A stretch of 64,000 nt of DNA from Weissella tructae (GCF_000732905.1 NZ_CP007588.1:124001-188000), one strand, 5' to 3'. Counted from the stretch's first letter, positions 44,913 through 54,041 are shown. A program made the numbers and translations. The notes: generated by a model from the letters alone, not told the origin.

Positions 44913-45461
44913 ATGTTAAACTATCAAGTTCGTGGAATTAATTTTGAAGTAACTGAGGCTATCCAAGAATACGTTGAAAAGCGTGTTTCAAAGTTGGAGC
45001 GTTATTTTAAGGATGACGCCGACTATACAGCCCATGTAAAGTTGACAGCAAATAAGAACAAGCAATTTACAGTAGAAGTCTTGATTCAAACACCATACGT
45101 ACTAGTACGTGCGGAAGATACACAAGAAGATTTGTATCAAGCAATCGATTTCGTTGTCGAAAAGTTGGAACGTCAAGTACGTAAGTACAAGACAAAGGTT
45201 AACCGTAAGTCACGTGAAAAGGGCTATAAGGGACTAGAGTTCGATGTTGAAGACATTGATATTGAAGAACCAGAAGACAGCTTGAACATTGTGCGTAAGA
45301 AGAGTGTTGAACTAAAGCCAATGGATCCAGAAGAAGCAGTGCTACAAATGGAATTGTTGCAACACGACTTCTACATTTTCATTAACGCTGAAACGGACCA
45401 ACCAGGGGTTGTCTATAAGCGTAAGGATAACAAGTATGCTTTGTTGGACGGTGAACAATAA
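44913..45461 (+). CDS. hpf: Long-form ribosome hibernation factor HPF
   Basis: Stationary-phase factor that dimerises 70S ribosomes into 100S particles. The 182-residue protein has the HPF/RaiA fold at residues 1-100 (MLNYQVRGINFEVTEAIQ) and the C-terminal dimerisation domain from about 128, with DPEEAVLQMELLQHDFYIF and VVYKRKDNKYALL. The usual position downstream of comFC is conserved. A TAGGAG site precedes ATG 44913. It probably has its own promoter (a TATAAT at about 44840). Confidence 0.97.
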   Translation: MLNYQVRGINFEVTEAIQEYVEKRVSKLERYFKDDADYTAHVKLTANKNKQFTVEVLIQTPYVLVRAEDTQEDLYQAIDFVVEKLERQVRKYKTKVNRKSREKGYKGLEFDVEDIDIEEPEDSLNIVRKKSVELKPMDPEEAVLQMELLQHDFYIFINAETDQPGVVYKRKDNKYALLDGEQ

Positions 45462-45507
45462 AGTGCTAAAATTAAAATAGACTTTCTAAGATGACTTAGA
45501 AATAAAA

Positions 45508-45549
45508 ATCAAATCCACGTCTGATGACTATCAGCGTGGGTTTTCTTTT
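45508..45549 (+). terminator. Terminator of hpf
   Basis: AAATCCACG / CGTGGGTTT stem with a 15-base loop and T-rich tail. A second small hairpin, TTTCTAAG-ATGA-CTTAGAAA, precedes it at 45483-45502. Confidence 0.75.
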
Positions 45550-45560
45550 AGGGAGGATAT

Positions 45561-48248
45561 ATGGGTATGGGAATGTCTAATAAGAATCTTTATCAAGCAA
45601 CACCAGATGAGGTTGCTCATGAATTAGACTCAGATTTACAAAAAGGATTAAGTCAAACAGAGGCAAAAGCCCGTCTGACAACCTATGGGGAAAACGCCTT
45701 AGAAGGGGCTAAAAAAACAACGCTGCTTGAGAAGTTTTTGAATCAGTTTAAGGACTTGATGATTGGTGTACTGTTGGCTGCGGCACTGATTTCAGTATTT
45801 GTGGGTGAAGGGGCAGACGCATTAATTATCTTAGCCGTGGTATTCTTGAATGCGATTTTTGGTGTCTTTCAAGAGTCTAAGGCAGAAGATGCAATTAACG
45901 CATTGCAAAAAATGTCTGCGCCAAATGCGAATGTATTACGTGATGGACAAGTTGTTACAGTTCCTGCAGCTAACTTAGTACCAGGTGATATTGTTATGCT
46001 TGAAGCTGGTGACGTTGTGCCAGCTGACTTGCGCTTAATTGAAACAGCCAATTTGCAAATTGAAGAATCCGCGTTAACTGGAGAATCAGTTCCTGTAAAT
46101 AAGGATGCGCAAACATTAGATGATGTAGATCTACCATTAGGTGATCGCATTAATTTGGCATTTATGAGTTCTAATGTGACCCACGGTCGTGGAACTGGAA
46201 TTGTTACGGCAACTGGAATGCAAACAGAAGTCGGAAAGATTGCGGGTATGTTAGACAAGACGCAAGCAACCAAGACACCATTGCAAGAAAGTCTAACGCA
46301 ATTAGGTAAGGTATTGACGGTTATGATTTTAGTCATTGCCGTTGTTGTATTCATTGTTGGGATTCTACGTGCCCCAGGTGGCGCAACAAGTCAAACCGTG
46401 ATGGAGATGTTACTAACAGCCATTGCTTTAGCCGTTGCGGCCATTCCAGAAGGATTGCCGGCCATTGTGACGATTACATTGGCGCTTGGAACAACACGTT
46501 TAGCAAAGCGTCATGCATTGATGCGTAAGCTACCCGCCGTTGAAACATTAGGGGCAACACAAATCATTGGTTCCGACAAAACGGGAACATTGACGCAAAA
46601 TAAGATGACCGTGGAAAAGTACTATGTTGATGGTGTCTTATTTAATGCAGATACACCGTTGGCTAGTGATGGACAAATGTTAGCGGACATCATGGCTTTG
46701 AACAATGATACGAAAATTAATTCAGATGGTGAGAAGTTGGGTGACCCAACGGAAACGGCTTTGATTACATTTAATGAAGTCCAAGGGCGTCATGTACCTG
46801 ATTTGTTGGCGGAATATCCACGTGTTAATGAATTATCTTTTGATTCAGAACGTAAACTAATGTCTACGTTCCATGAAATGAATGGGAAGATTATTATTAC
46901 TGTTAAGGGAGCACCTGATGAATTATTAAAGCGTGCTAAGCGACAGTTGGTTGATGGTAAGGTTCACACATTGACAGATGATGAAAAGACAACGTTGCTT
47001 AATGTGAACGATGATATGGCACGACAAGCATTGCGTGTTTTGGCTTTTGCATACCGTGAAGTGGAAACATTGCCCACAGACGTTACAAGTGAAACAATTG
47101 AAGATGATTTAGTCTTTGTTGGATTTGTTGGGATGATTGATCCTGAACGTCCAGGTGTTCAAGAAGCCGTGTTAGAAGCAAAATCTGCGGGTATCCGTAC
47201 GTTGATGATTACCGGAGACCATAAAGTAACGGCTGCGGCCATTGCACGTCGTTTGGGTATCTTAGAAGAGACACAGGGTGATGAGGCCATCATTACTGGA
47301 GCTGAATTGGATCAATTGTCAGACACTGAATTTGATAAGCAAGTTGTGAACTATTCAGTTTATGCACGTGTGGCGCCTGAACATAAAGTGCGAATTGTTA
47401 AGGCCTGGCAAAAGCAAAATAAAGTGGTTGCGATGACTGGAGATGGTGTCAATGATGCCCCAGCGTTGAAGACTGCGGATATTGGAATTGCGATGGGAAT
47501 TACAGGAACAGAAGTTTCAAAGGGAGCTTCTGATATGATTCTTGCAGATGATAATTTCGCTACGATTGTCCATGCGGTTGATGAAGGGCGTAAGGTGTTC
47601 TCTAACATTCAAAAGGCCATTCAATATCTATTGTCAGCAAACTTGGGTGAAGTGTTGACTTTGTTTGTGATGACAATGATGGGATGGAGTATTTTGGCGC
47701 CAGTTCATATTTTGTGGATTAATTTGGTAACAGATACTTTGCCAGCGATTGCGTTGGGAGTTGAACCTGGTGAGCCAGGAATCATGAAACAAAAACCACG
47801 AGGACGAACGACAAACTTTATGTCTGGTGGACTAGGTAGTGCGATTATTTATCAAGGTATCCTAGAAGGAGCCATTACACTGTTTGTCTACTGGTTTGCA
47901 TTAACATATCCAGTACATGCAACGGATACGGCAATTCACGCTGATGCGTTGACAATGGCCTTCATTACTCTGGGATTAATTCAATTGTTCCATGCCTTTA
48001 ATGCTAAGAGTATTTATCAATCATTATTTACGATTAAGCCATTTAGTAATAAGGCATTCAATTGGAGTATTGCGATTGCAGCGACATTGATGGCGGTAAC
48101 TGTATTAGTTCCTGGATTAAATGGGATTTTCCATGTGACAGAATTAGATTGGCATCAATGGTTATTGGTTCTAGGTAGTTCATTTGCAATTATTCCGATT
48201 GTTGAATTGGTAAAACTATTCCAACGTCGTGTCTTGCATAAAGGATAA
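45561..48248 (+). CDS. P-type Ca2+-type cation ATPase
   Basis: P2A-type ATPase of 895 residues. Order: N-terminal cation-ATPase domain, two helices, actuator domain with LTGESVPV, helix 4 with IPEGLPA (ion-site PEGL), phosphorylation motif DKTGTLT (about D339), KGAPDELL nucleotide motif, MTGDGVNDAPAL hinge, and six C-terminal helices with NLVTDTLPA. These match PacL-like calcium pumps; some lactococcal relatives export Mn2+. GGGAGG precedes ATG 45561. No yybP-ykoY Mn riboswitch is visible in its short leader. Confidence 0.95.
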   Translation: MGMGMSNKNLYQATPDEVAHELDSDLQKGLSQTEAKARLTTYGENALEGAKKTTLLEKFLNQFKDLMIGVLLAAALISVFVGEGADALIILAVVFLNAIFGVFQESKAEDAINALQKMSAPNANVLRDGQVVTVPAANLVPGDIVMLEAGDVVPADLRLIETANLQIEESALTGESVPVNKDAQTLDDVDLPLGDRINLAFMSSNVTHGRGTGIVTATGMQTEVGKIAGMLDKTQATKTPLQESLTQLGKVLTVMILVIAVVVFIVGILRAPGGATSQTVMEMLLTAIALAVAAIPEGLPAIVTITLALGTTRLAKRHALMRKLPAVETLGATQIIGSDKTGTLTQNKMTVEKYYVDGVLFNADTPLASDGQMLADIMALNNDTKINSDGEKLGDPTETALITFNEVQGRHVPDLLAEYPRVNELSFDSERKLMSTFHEMNGKIIITVKGAPDELLKRAKRQLVDGKVHTLTDDEKTTLLNVNDDMARQALRVLAFAYREVETLPTDVTSETIEDDLVFVGFVGMIDPERPGVQEAVLEAKSAGIRTLMITGDHKVTAAAIARRLGILEETQGDEAIITGAELDQLSDTEFDKQVVNYSVYARVAPEHKVRIVKAWQKQNKVVAMTGDGVNDAPALKTADIGIAMGITGTEVSKGASDMILADDNFATIVHAVDEGRKVFSNIQKAIQYLLSANLGEVLTLFVMTMMGWSILAPVHILWINLVTDTLPAIALGVEPGEPGIMKQKPRGRTTNFMSGGLGSAIIYQGILEGAITLFVYWFALTYPVHATDTAIHADALTMAFITLGLIQLFHAFNAKSIYQSLFTIKPFSNKAFNWSIAIAATLMAVTVLVPGLNGIFHVTELDWHQWLLVLGSSFAIIPIVELVKLFQRRVLHKG

Positions 48249-48289
48249 ATATGGCTTGAATCAAGTTATATGAATTAAAATAAGGTATA

Positions 48290-48327
48290 AAAAGACGAAT
48301 TCAAAATGTTGAATTTGTCTTTTTTTA
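48290..48327 (+). terminator. Terminator of cation ATPase gene
   Basis: AAAGACGAATTCAA / TTGAATTTGTCTTT stem and a T-run. Confidence 0.85.
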
Positions 48328-48372
48328 TGGTCGTTGATCTATACTGTTAGAACCAGTCAGCTACAAGGTCTG

Positions 48373-48381
48373 TGGTATAAT
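48373..48381 (+). promoter_or_regulatory. Extended -10 promoter upstream of 48418
   Basis: TGGTATAAT (TATAAT 48376-48381) 36 bases before the coding start; no good -35. Confidence 0.6.
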
Positions 48382-48417
48382 AGATACCAAAATCTAATAT
48401 AGAAATGAGTAATAATC

Positions 48418-48861
48418 ATGGTTAAGAACAAGTTTGGAAACCCACAACAATACGCAATGCAATTGAGTGAAATTGTACAAAAGACAGAAGAAATCGGAAC
48501 AAATGTTGCACCTTTCTTTGCTAAGCTAGAAGAAGCAATGCAAGCTGACAAGTTGGCCGAAATGCCTAAAAATGAATTCCAAGAAATCGCGGCTGAATTT
48601 GATGAAACAGTTGAAGCATACGAAGAAACAATTACACGTATGAAGCAATTGAAGGCACCTGTTCGTGTTATGGGTACACACCAAAGCATGATGACAACAT
48701 ACCGTGAATATGTTGACGCCACACGTCAAATGGCAGAATCATTGGATGTAACAAAGCAAGAAATTGCACAACCTGCTTTTGGTGAATCAGAAGTGGCACA
48801 AGAAGATTTGATGGATAAGTTTACGGCACAAATTAACCGTATTTTGACATCAGTTTTGTAA
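48418..48861 (+). CDS. Unknown helical protein, 147 residues
   Basis: All-helical, acidic, Glu/Met-rich cytoplasmic protein with no Cys and no membrane segment. The pattern of long amphipathic helices (LSEIVQKTEEIGTNVAPF, DETVEAYEETITRMKQLKAP) suggests a helical bundle or coiled-coil adaptor. It has its own extended -10 promoter but a weak RBS, and precedes tex by 18 bases, so it is probably cotranscribed with it. I do not recognise the family. Confidence 0.75.
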   Translation: MVKNKFGNPQQYAMQLSEIVQKTEEIGTNVAPFFAKLEEAMQADKLAEMPKNEFQEIAAEFDETVEAYEETITRMKQLKAPVRVMGTHQSMMTTYREYVDATRQMAESLDVTKQEIAQPAFGESEVAQEDLMDKFTAQINRILTSVL

Positions 48862-48879
48862 TTTAAAGAGGTTAAAAAT

Positions 48880-51045
48880 ATGAGTGGGGATGCATTAATT
48901 AAGCAAACTGCTGCAGAGTTAGATTTGCCGGTACATAAAGTATCTGCAGTCAGTGCTCTGTTAGCAGAAGGAAATACAGTCCCTTTTATTGCGCGTTATC
49001 GTAAAGAGGCGACTGGTGACTTGGACGAAGTCCAAATTCGTGATGTTCAATCTGTTACTAAGCGTTTAGAAGACTTAGCAGCACGTAAGCAAACCGTGCA
49101 AAAGGCGATTACTGAGCAAGGTGCTTGGAATGATGCTTTGGCTAAGACGCTACAAAATGCTGAAACGATGCAGATGGTTGAAGATATCTACTTACCGTAC
49201 AAGCAAAAGCGTCGTACGAAAGCAACAATTGCTAAAGAAGCTGGCTTGATGCCTTTTGCGCAAGAAGTACAAAAGTTCTCAGCGGTTAATTTAGATGATG
49301 TTGCTGCAAAGTATGTGAATCCTGATGCAGATATCGTCACAATTGATGACGTTTACGCAGGGGTTAACGAAATTTTTGCTGAAGTCATTGGAGAAAATGC
49401 GGGATTACGTGATTGGGTACGTCAATATACACGTAAGAATGCGCAGCTTGTGGTCAAGCAAAAACGTGGTAGTCAAGAAAAGGATCCGCAAGAGATTTAT
49501 AAGTTATATTATGAATTTGCTATGCCGATGCAAAAATTAGCTAATCACCAAGTCTTAGCAATTAATCGTGGTGAGAAGGCTGGTGTCTTGTCTGCTGGTT
49601 TGGATGTTGATGTCGAAAGTATCTTACGTTATTTGAATTTCCGTCTAATTGGTTCTAAGACTGGTCCGTCAGTTGATGTGTTACAAAATGCAGCACAAGA
49701 AGCTTATAAGCGATTCATTGGGCCGGCGATTGAACGTGAGTTACGTAAGGAATTATTCGAACAAGCATCTCAAGATGCGATTGATGTATTTGGTAAAAAC
49801 TTATATCACTTATTGATGGCGTCACCATTGCGTGGACAAATCGTTCTTGGTTTTGACCCTGGAATTCGTACAGGATCTAAGCTAGCGGTGGTTGATGAAA
49901 ATGGTAAATATTTGGATAAGGCTGTCATTTACCCACATAAGGCTGCGAAGTACGATCCTGCTGGAGCGAAGAAAATCATTGTTAACTTAGTTAAGAAGTA
50001 TGGCGTACAATTAATCGCAATTGGAAATGGGACAGCTAGTCGTGAATCACAAACCTTTATTGCTGATTTAATTCGTGATGAATTACCTGGTGTTCAATAT
50101 GCTGTGGTAAATGAAGCTGGAGCATCTGTCTATTCGGCCAGTGATATGGCACGTTCAGAATTCCCGGATCTACAAGTAGAACAACGTTCTGCCATTTCAA
50201 TTGCTCGTCGATTACAAGATCCGATGGCGGAGTTGATTAAGATCGATCCAAAAGCGGTAGGGGTTGGACAATACCAACACGACTTACCAACGAAAGAATT
50301 GGATCAAGCTGTGGATGCAGTTCTAGAAACAGCAGTTAACCAAGTTGGAGTTAATTTGAATACAGCATCAGCGCCATTGTTGATGCATATTGCAGGGTTA
50401 ACAAAAACAACCGCATCGAACATCGTGACATATCGTGATGAGAATGGTCCTTTTGGTTCTCGTGCTGCGCTAAAAAAGGTGCCCAAATTGGGTCCTAAGG
50501 CGTTTGAACAAGCCGCTGGATTCCTTCGTATTCCTGATGGTACAAATGTCTTAGATAATACAGATATTCATCCAGAATCATATAAAGCTGCGAAAGCACT
50601 ATTACAAAAGGTCGCAACTAAGCCTGGTAATGATGCTAAAATGGCATTCCAAAAGCTTAACAAGCAAGCACTTGCTGATGAGCTTGAAATTGGACTACCA
50701 ACATTAGAAGACATTATGACTTCACTAGGTGAACCGGGACGTGATTTGCGTGATAGTGCCAGCGGTGCTATCTTACGCTCTGATGTTTTATCTTTGAAAG
50801 ATTTGAAGCCGGGGATGCAACTTCAAGGGACGGTACGTAATGTGGTCGACTTTGGTGCGTTCGTTGATCTAGGTGTTCATGAAGATGGATTAGTCCATAT
50901 TTCACGTATGTCTAAGCGTCGTGTTAATAATCCACATGAAGTTGTGGCGGTTGGAGACATTGTTAAAGTTTGGGTGATTGATGTCGATATGAAGCGACAA
51001 CGAATTGGCCTAACGATGTTACCACCAAAAGAAGAAAACGCGTAA
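48880..51045 (+). CDS. tex: Tex-family RNA-binding transcription accessory protein
   Basis: Conserved nucleic-acid-binding protein related to eukaryotic Spt6, 721 residues. Order: N-terminal helical part with VPFIARYRKEATGDLDE, a YqgF-like RNase H fold (about 322-450, FDPGIRTGSKLAVV), two helix-hairpin-helix units (about 490-560), and a C-terminal S1 domain (about 645-715, GTVRNVVDFGAFVDLGVHEDGLVHIS). RBS AAAGAGG. It influences transcription and gene expression; the exact role in lactic acid bacteria is unsettled. Intact and typical. Confidence 0.96.
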   Translation: MSGDALIKQTAAELDLPVHKVSAVSALLAEGNTVPFIARYRKEATGDLDEVQIRDVQSVTKRLEDLAARKQTVQKAITEQGAWNDALAKTLQNAETMQMVEDIYLPYKQKRRTKATIAKEAGLMPFAQEVQKFSAVNLDDVAAKYVNPDADIVTIDDVYAGVNEIFAEVIGENAGLRDWVRQYTRKNAQLVVKQKRGSQEKDPQEIYKLYYEFAMPMQKLANHQVLAINRGEKAGVLSAGLDVDVESILRYLNFRLIGSKTGPSVDVLQNAAQEAYKRFIGPAIERELRKELFEQASQDAIDVFGKNLYHLLMASPLRGQIVLGFDPGIRTGSKLAVVDENGKYLDKAVIYPHKAAKYDPAGAKKIIVNLVKKYGVQLIAIGNGTASRESQTFIADLIRDELPGVQYAVVNEAGASVYSASDMARSEFPDLQVEQRSAISIARRLQDPMAELIKIDPKAVGVGQYQHDLPTKELDQAVDAVLETAVNQVGVNLNTASAPLLMHIAGLTKTTASNIVTYRDENGPFGSRAALKKVPKLGPKAFEQAAGFLRIPDGTNVLDNTDIHPESYKAAKALLQKVATKPGNDAKMAFQKLNKQALADELEIGLPTLEDIMTSLGEPGRDLRDSASGAILRSDVLSLKDLKPGMQLQGTVRNVVDFGAFVDLGVHEDGLVHISRMSKRRVNNPHEVVAVGDIVKVWVIDVDMKRQRIGLTMLPPKEENA

Positions 51046-51064
51046 TAAGTTCAAGCAGGCTATC

Positions 51065-51093
51065 TTGTGATTACGGAGATAGTTTGATAGGAT
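51065..51093 (+). promoter_or_regulatory. Promoter of tRNA-Leu
   Basis: -35 TTGTGA (51065-51070), a 17-base spacer and -10 TAGGAT (51088-51093). Confidence 0.65.
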
Positions 51094-51119
51094 ATGGTGT
51101 ACACAAAAATGTACACGTC

Positions 51120-51203
51120 GCGGTCGTGGCGGAATTGGTAGACGCGCAGGATTAAGGATCCTGTGGTAGAAATACTGTGCGGGTTCGATTCCCGCCGACC
51201 GCA
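51120..51203 (+). tRNA. tRNA-Leu (anticodon AAG)
   Basis: 84-nt class II tRNA: acceptor GCGGTCG / CGACCGC, anticodon stem CAGGA / TCCTG with loop TTAAGGA giving AAG, variable arm TGGTAGAAATACTG, discriminator A. A34 would need conversion to inosine, or read by wobble. Confidence 0.93.
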
Positions 51204-51209
51204 TATAAT

Positions 51210-51246
51210 AAAGACATCTCTATGTATTTAGAGGTGTCTTTTTTTA
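51210..51246 (+). terminator. Terminator of tRNA-Leu
   Basis: AAAGACATCTCTA / TAGAGGTGTCTTT stem and T-run. Confidence 0.9.
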
Positions 51247-51254
51247 ATGTTGAA

Positions 51255-51270
51255 ATATGTGTTAACATAT
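51255..51270 (+). promoter_or_regulatory. Dyad in putative copper-operon promoter
   Basis: ATATGT-GTTA-ACATAT palindrome about 30 bases before the 51302 start, just downstream of a TTGAAA (51251-51256) that could be a -35. It does not match the CopY box TACANNTGTA. A regulator-binding role is inferred from position. Confidence 0.45.
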
Positions 51271-51301
51271 TAATAGTAAGAGAAATGGAAGGAGGATGCG
51301 T

Positions 51302-51454
51302 ATGAGTAACTGTGAAACCTGTTGTTGTCAGGTAACTGACATTGAGTTAATAAATGTACCACAACCTGTGATGCATATGGTCAGTGGGCTGGATGTTGAT
51401 ATTGCATCCTCTGAAGAAGATGGACCACTTCCGGTCGAAGATGAACCTCCGTGA
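51302..51454 (+). CDS. Cys-rich 50-residue microprotein upstream of copB
   Basis: Short frame with an excellent AAGGAGGA site eight bases from ATG 51302. It begins MSNCETCCCQVTDIELINVP, giving Cys at 4, 7, 8 and 9 (C-x2-C-C-C), and ends in a very acidic proline-rich tail (SSEEDGPLPVEDEPP). A Met-His-Met (VMHMV) lies in the middle. It stops 50 bases before the CopB ATPase gene on the same strand and is probably cotranscribed with it. Size and Cys clustering suggest a Cu(I)-binding chaperone or buffer, but there is no CopZ fold. I know no named family. Confidence 0.65.
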   Translation: MSNCETCCCQVTDIELINVPQPVMHMVSGLDVDIASSEEDGPLPVEDEPP

Positions 51455-51503
51455 CGACGCTGTTATTTATTGCTTATTGCGTTAAAAAACGGGGAGGAAC
51501 ATC

Positions 51504-53714
51504 ATGAACAACGAACACAACGAACACAACGAACACAACGAACACAACGAACACAACGAACACAACGAACACAACGAACACAACGAACACAACGAACACA
51601 ACGAACACAACGAACACAACGAACACAACGAACACAACGAACACAACGAACACAACGAACACTGTGAGAACCATACGATGCATCATGACATGATGAACAT
51701 GGATGACCACATGCATATGAGCCATCATGAGGGAATGGACATGTCAGCAGGACATATGCATCATATGATGGATATGGCAGATATGAATCGTCGATTCTGG
51801 GTGTCATTAGCATTAACAGCGGTCGTCATTGTATTATCTCCGATGATGGGAATGAATTTACCGTTTACGATAACTGGATTACCAGGCCAAAATTGGCTGG
51901 TCTTAGCATTGGGTTCAATTTTGTTTTTTTATGGCGGAAAACCGTTCTTTGATGGTGCAAAGCAAGAGTTGAAAAGTAAAAAGCCAGCAATGATGATGTT
52001 GATTACGATGGGGATTAGTGTGGCGTACTTTTACAGTGTGTATGCGACAGTTGTTAACGCATTATCTGCAAATGCTCACGTGATGGACTTCTTTTGGGAG
52101 TTGGCGAGTTTAATCGTTATTATGCTGTTAGGGCATATCATTGAAATGAAAACAGTGATGCAAGCCGGTGATTCTGTGGACGCACTGGCCCAATTAGTGC
52201 CTAAACAGGCGCATGTTATCTTGCCGAATGGTCAAACGCAGGATATGCCAATTGATCATGTCACAACAGATGCGACACTCGTTGTTAAAGAGAATGAACG
52301 TGTACCGATGGATGGAACGATTATTTCTGGAATGCCTACTTTAGATGAATCTCTTTTGACTGGTGAGTCTCAGGGGGTTATGAAGCATGTTGGGGATAGC
52401 GTGGTCGGTGGTGCGCAAAATATGAATAGCGCATTTACCATGCAGGTGACACAAACAAGTACCAGTGGATTCTTGGCGCAAGTGCAACAATTAGTGAACC
52501 AAGCACAGCAACAAAAATCCAATGCTGAAAATATCGCAGACCGTGTGGCGGGCTGGTTGTTTTATGCAGCAATTACAGTGGCGTTGATTGCATTAATTGT
52601 ATGGACAAGTATTGCAGGATTTAGTGCCGCATTACCATTTGTTGTGACGGTTCTAATTGTGGCTTGTCCACACGCCTTGGGATTAGCGATTCCCTTAGTT
52701 GCAGCGCGTACAACAGGGCTTGCAGCGCAAAGTGGCTTGTTAATTCAAAATCGTAATGCGTTAGAACAAATTAACGAAGTTGGCTATCTGTTAATGGATA
52801 AAACAGGGACACTAACAGAAGGTAAATTTACCGTCCATGCTGTGCAATCTTTTGACGACAATATGACTAAGGACGATGTATTACGTTTAGCGGCTGCGTT
52901 GGAACAAAATAGTACACACCCTCTTGCACAAGGAATTGTCGCTAAGGCAGATGCTCAAGATGTACCAATGGTGACAAACTTCATGAACATGCCTGGGGCA
53001 GGTGTTATGGGACAGATTGATGGTCGTGAAGTCTTAGTCGTTAATGCCACGTATCTAGATCAACATCACATTGCATACGATCAAGCTAGTTATGAAGATA
53101 ATATGAAGCAAGGGTATACCGTGAGTTTTGTCGTGGTTGATAATATTGTCTGTGGATTAATTGCCGCGGGGGATGAAATTAAATCAGACGCTGCTCACCT
53201 TGTGACTGAAATGCGAAAGATGGGCATTGAACCTGTAATGGTGACAGGTGATAATCAAGCTGCCGCTGAAAAGGTCGCACATGTCTTGGGCATTAAATTA
53301 ATGCATGCACAATTAATGCCAGAAGATAAGGTTGCGTTGGTAAAACAATATCAAGAAAAAGCGGGTGTTATTATGGTCGGGGATGGTGTTAATGATGCGC
53401 CTGCACTTGCACAAGCAACGATTGGTGTTGCAATTGGCGCAGGAACTGCGGTGGCTATTAATTCTGCTGACGTCATTCTGGTGGATTCTAAACCAGCGGA
53501 TATTCTTAGTTTGGTCACATTAGCAAAGAATATGCGCCGTAAGATGATTGAAAATCTGTGGTGGGGTGCTGGTTATAACGTCATTGCCTTACCATTGGCG
53601 GCTGGACTTTTGGTGCCTGTAGGTATTGTACTCGGCCCATTGGCTGGTGCGGTATTAATGTCATGTTCAACCATTATTGTGGCGCTAAATGCACTTAGTT
53701 TGAAAGTTAAATAA
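51504..53714 (+). CDS. copB: CopB-type copper/silver P1B-ATPase with His repeat
   Basis: Heavy-metal P-type ATPase, 736 residues, exporting Cu or Ag across the membrane. The membrane-site motif is CPH (388-390), diagnostic of CopB/P1B-3 rather than CPC CopA. Others: LTGES in the actuator, DKTGTLT (D432), STHPLA (the HP motif), TGDNQ and GDGVNDAP. Instead of a CxxC domain the N-terminus has 17 perfect Asn-Glu-His repeats (residues 3-53), then a Met/His-rich segment (HHDMMNMDDHMHMSHHEGM) before helix 1. GGGGAGG precedes ATG 51504. Length without the repeat is normal. Ends with a terminator. Confidence 0.95.
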   Translation: MNNEHNEHNEHNEHNEHNEHNEHNEHNEHNEHNEHNEHNEHNEHNEHNEHNEHCENHTMHHDMMNMDDHMHMSHHEGMDMSAGHMHHMMDMADMNRRFWVSLALTAVVIVLSPMMGMNLPFTITGLPGQNWLVLALGSILFFYGGKPFFDGAKQELKSKKPAMMMLITMGISVAYFYSVYATVVNALSANAHVMDFFWELASLIVIMLLGHIIEMKTVMQAGDSVDALAQLVPKQAHVILPNGQTQDMPIDHVTTDATLVVKENERVPMDGTIISGMPTLDESLLTGESQGVMKHVGDSVVGGAQNMNSAFTMQVTQTSTSGFLAQVQQLVNQAQQQKSNAENIADRVAGWLFYAAITVALIALIVWTSIAGFSAALPFVVTVLIVACPHALGLAIPLVAARTTGLAAQSGLLIQNRNALEQINEVGYLLMDKTGTLTEGKFTVHAVQSFDDNMTKDDVLRLAAALEQNSTHPLAQGIVAKADAQDVPMVTNFMNMPGAGVMGQIDGREVLVVNATYLDQHHIAYDQASYEDNMKQGYTVSFVVVDNIVCGLIAAGDEIKSDAAHLVTEMRKMGIEPVMVTGDNQAAAEKVAHVLGIKLMHAQLMPEDKVALVKQYQEKAGVIMVGDGVNDAPALAQATIGVAIGAGTAVAINSADVILVDSKPADILSLVTLAKNMRRKMIENLWWGAGYNVIALPLAAGLLVPVGIVLGPLAGAVLMSCSTIIVALNALSLKVK
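51510..51662 (+). repeat. Perfect 9-bp minisatellite, 17 copies
   Basis: AACGAACAC repeated 17 times without a mismatch (153 bp), in frame within copB and encoding Asn-Glu-His. Unit length is a multiple of three, so copy-number change keeps the frame. All six frames stay open, which produces spurious antisense reading frames here. Confidence 0.98.
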
Positions 53715-53722
53715 TATTGTGG

Positions 53723-53757
53723 ACAGCTTGCAGAGCATTTCTGTGAGCTGTTTTTTC
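53723..53757 (+). terminator. Terminator of copB
   Basis: ACAGCTTGCAGA / TCTGTGAGCTGT stem with internal mismatch, followed by six T. Confidence 0.85.
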
Positions 53758-53817
53758 TTTATTAGCGCGATTGTGTAGACATATACCGTAATTAATGGAG
53801 AAATATTAGAAAAAAGG

Positions 53818-53846
53818 TTGACGTTAAGCGGTATTCGATGTAATAT
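53818..53846 (+). promoter_or_regulatory. Promoter of tRNA Ser-fMet-Ser cluster
   Basis: -35 TTGACG (53818-53823), a 17-base spacer and -10 TAATAT (53841-53846), 13 bases before tRNA-Ser. Confidence 0.85.
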
Positions 53847-53859
53847 ATACTATTGTTAT

Positions 53860-53949
53860 GGAGGATTACCCAAGTCTGGCTGAAGGGAACGGTCTTGAAA
53901 ACCGTCAGGTCGTGAAAGCGGCGCGTGGGTTCGAATCCCACATCCTCCT
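53860..53949 (+). tRNA. tRNA-Ser (anticodon TGA), copy 1
   Basis: 90-nt class II tRNA, acceptor GGAGGAT / ATCCTCC, anticodon loop CTTGAAA with TGA, long variable arm. The base after the acceptor is T where bacterial serine tRNAs usually have G. Confidence 0.94.
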
Positions 53950-53962
53950 TTTCTTTTATTAT

Positions 53963-54036
<74 letters not shown>

Positions 54037-54041
54037 TTTAT

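Noticed and set aside
45462-45560. yybP-ykoY manganese riboswitch before the cation ATPase
   Set aside because: The leader is under 100 bases, contains the hpf terminator and lacks the conserved GGGGAGUA-type loop.
51510-51662. CRISPR-like direct repeats
   Set aside because: Units are 9 bp, contiguous without spacers, and in frame within a gene.
51474-51813. Long antisense reading frames opposite the copB N-terminus
   Set aside because: They exist only because the 9-bp repeat has no stop in any frame; no RBS and low-complexity products.
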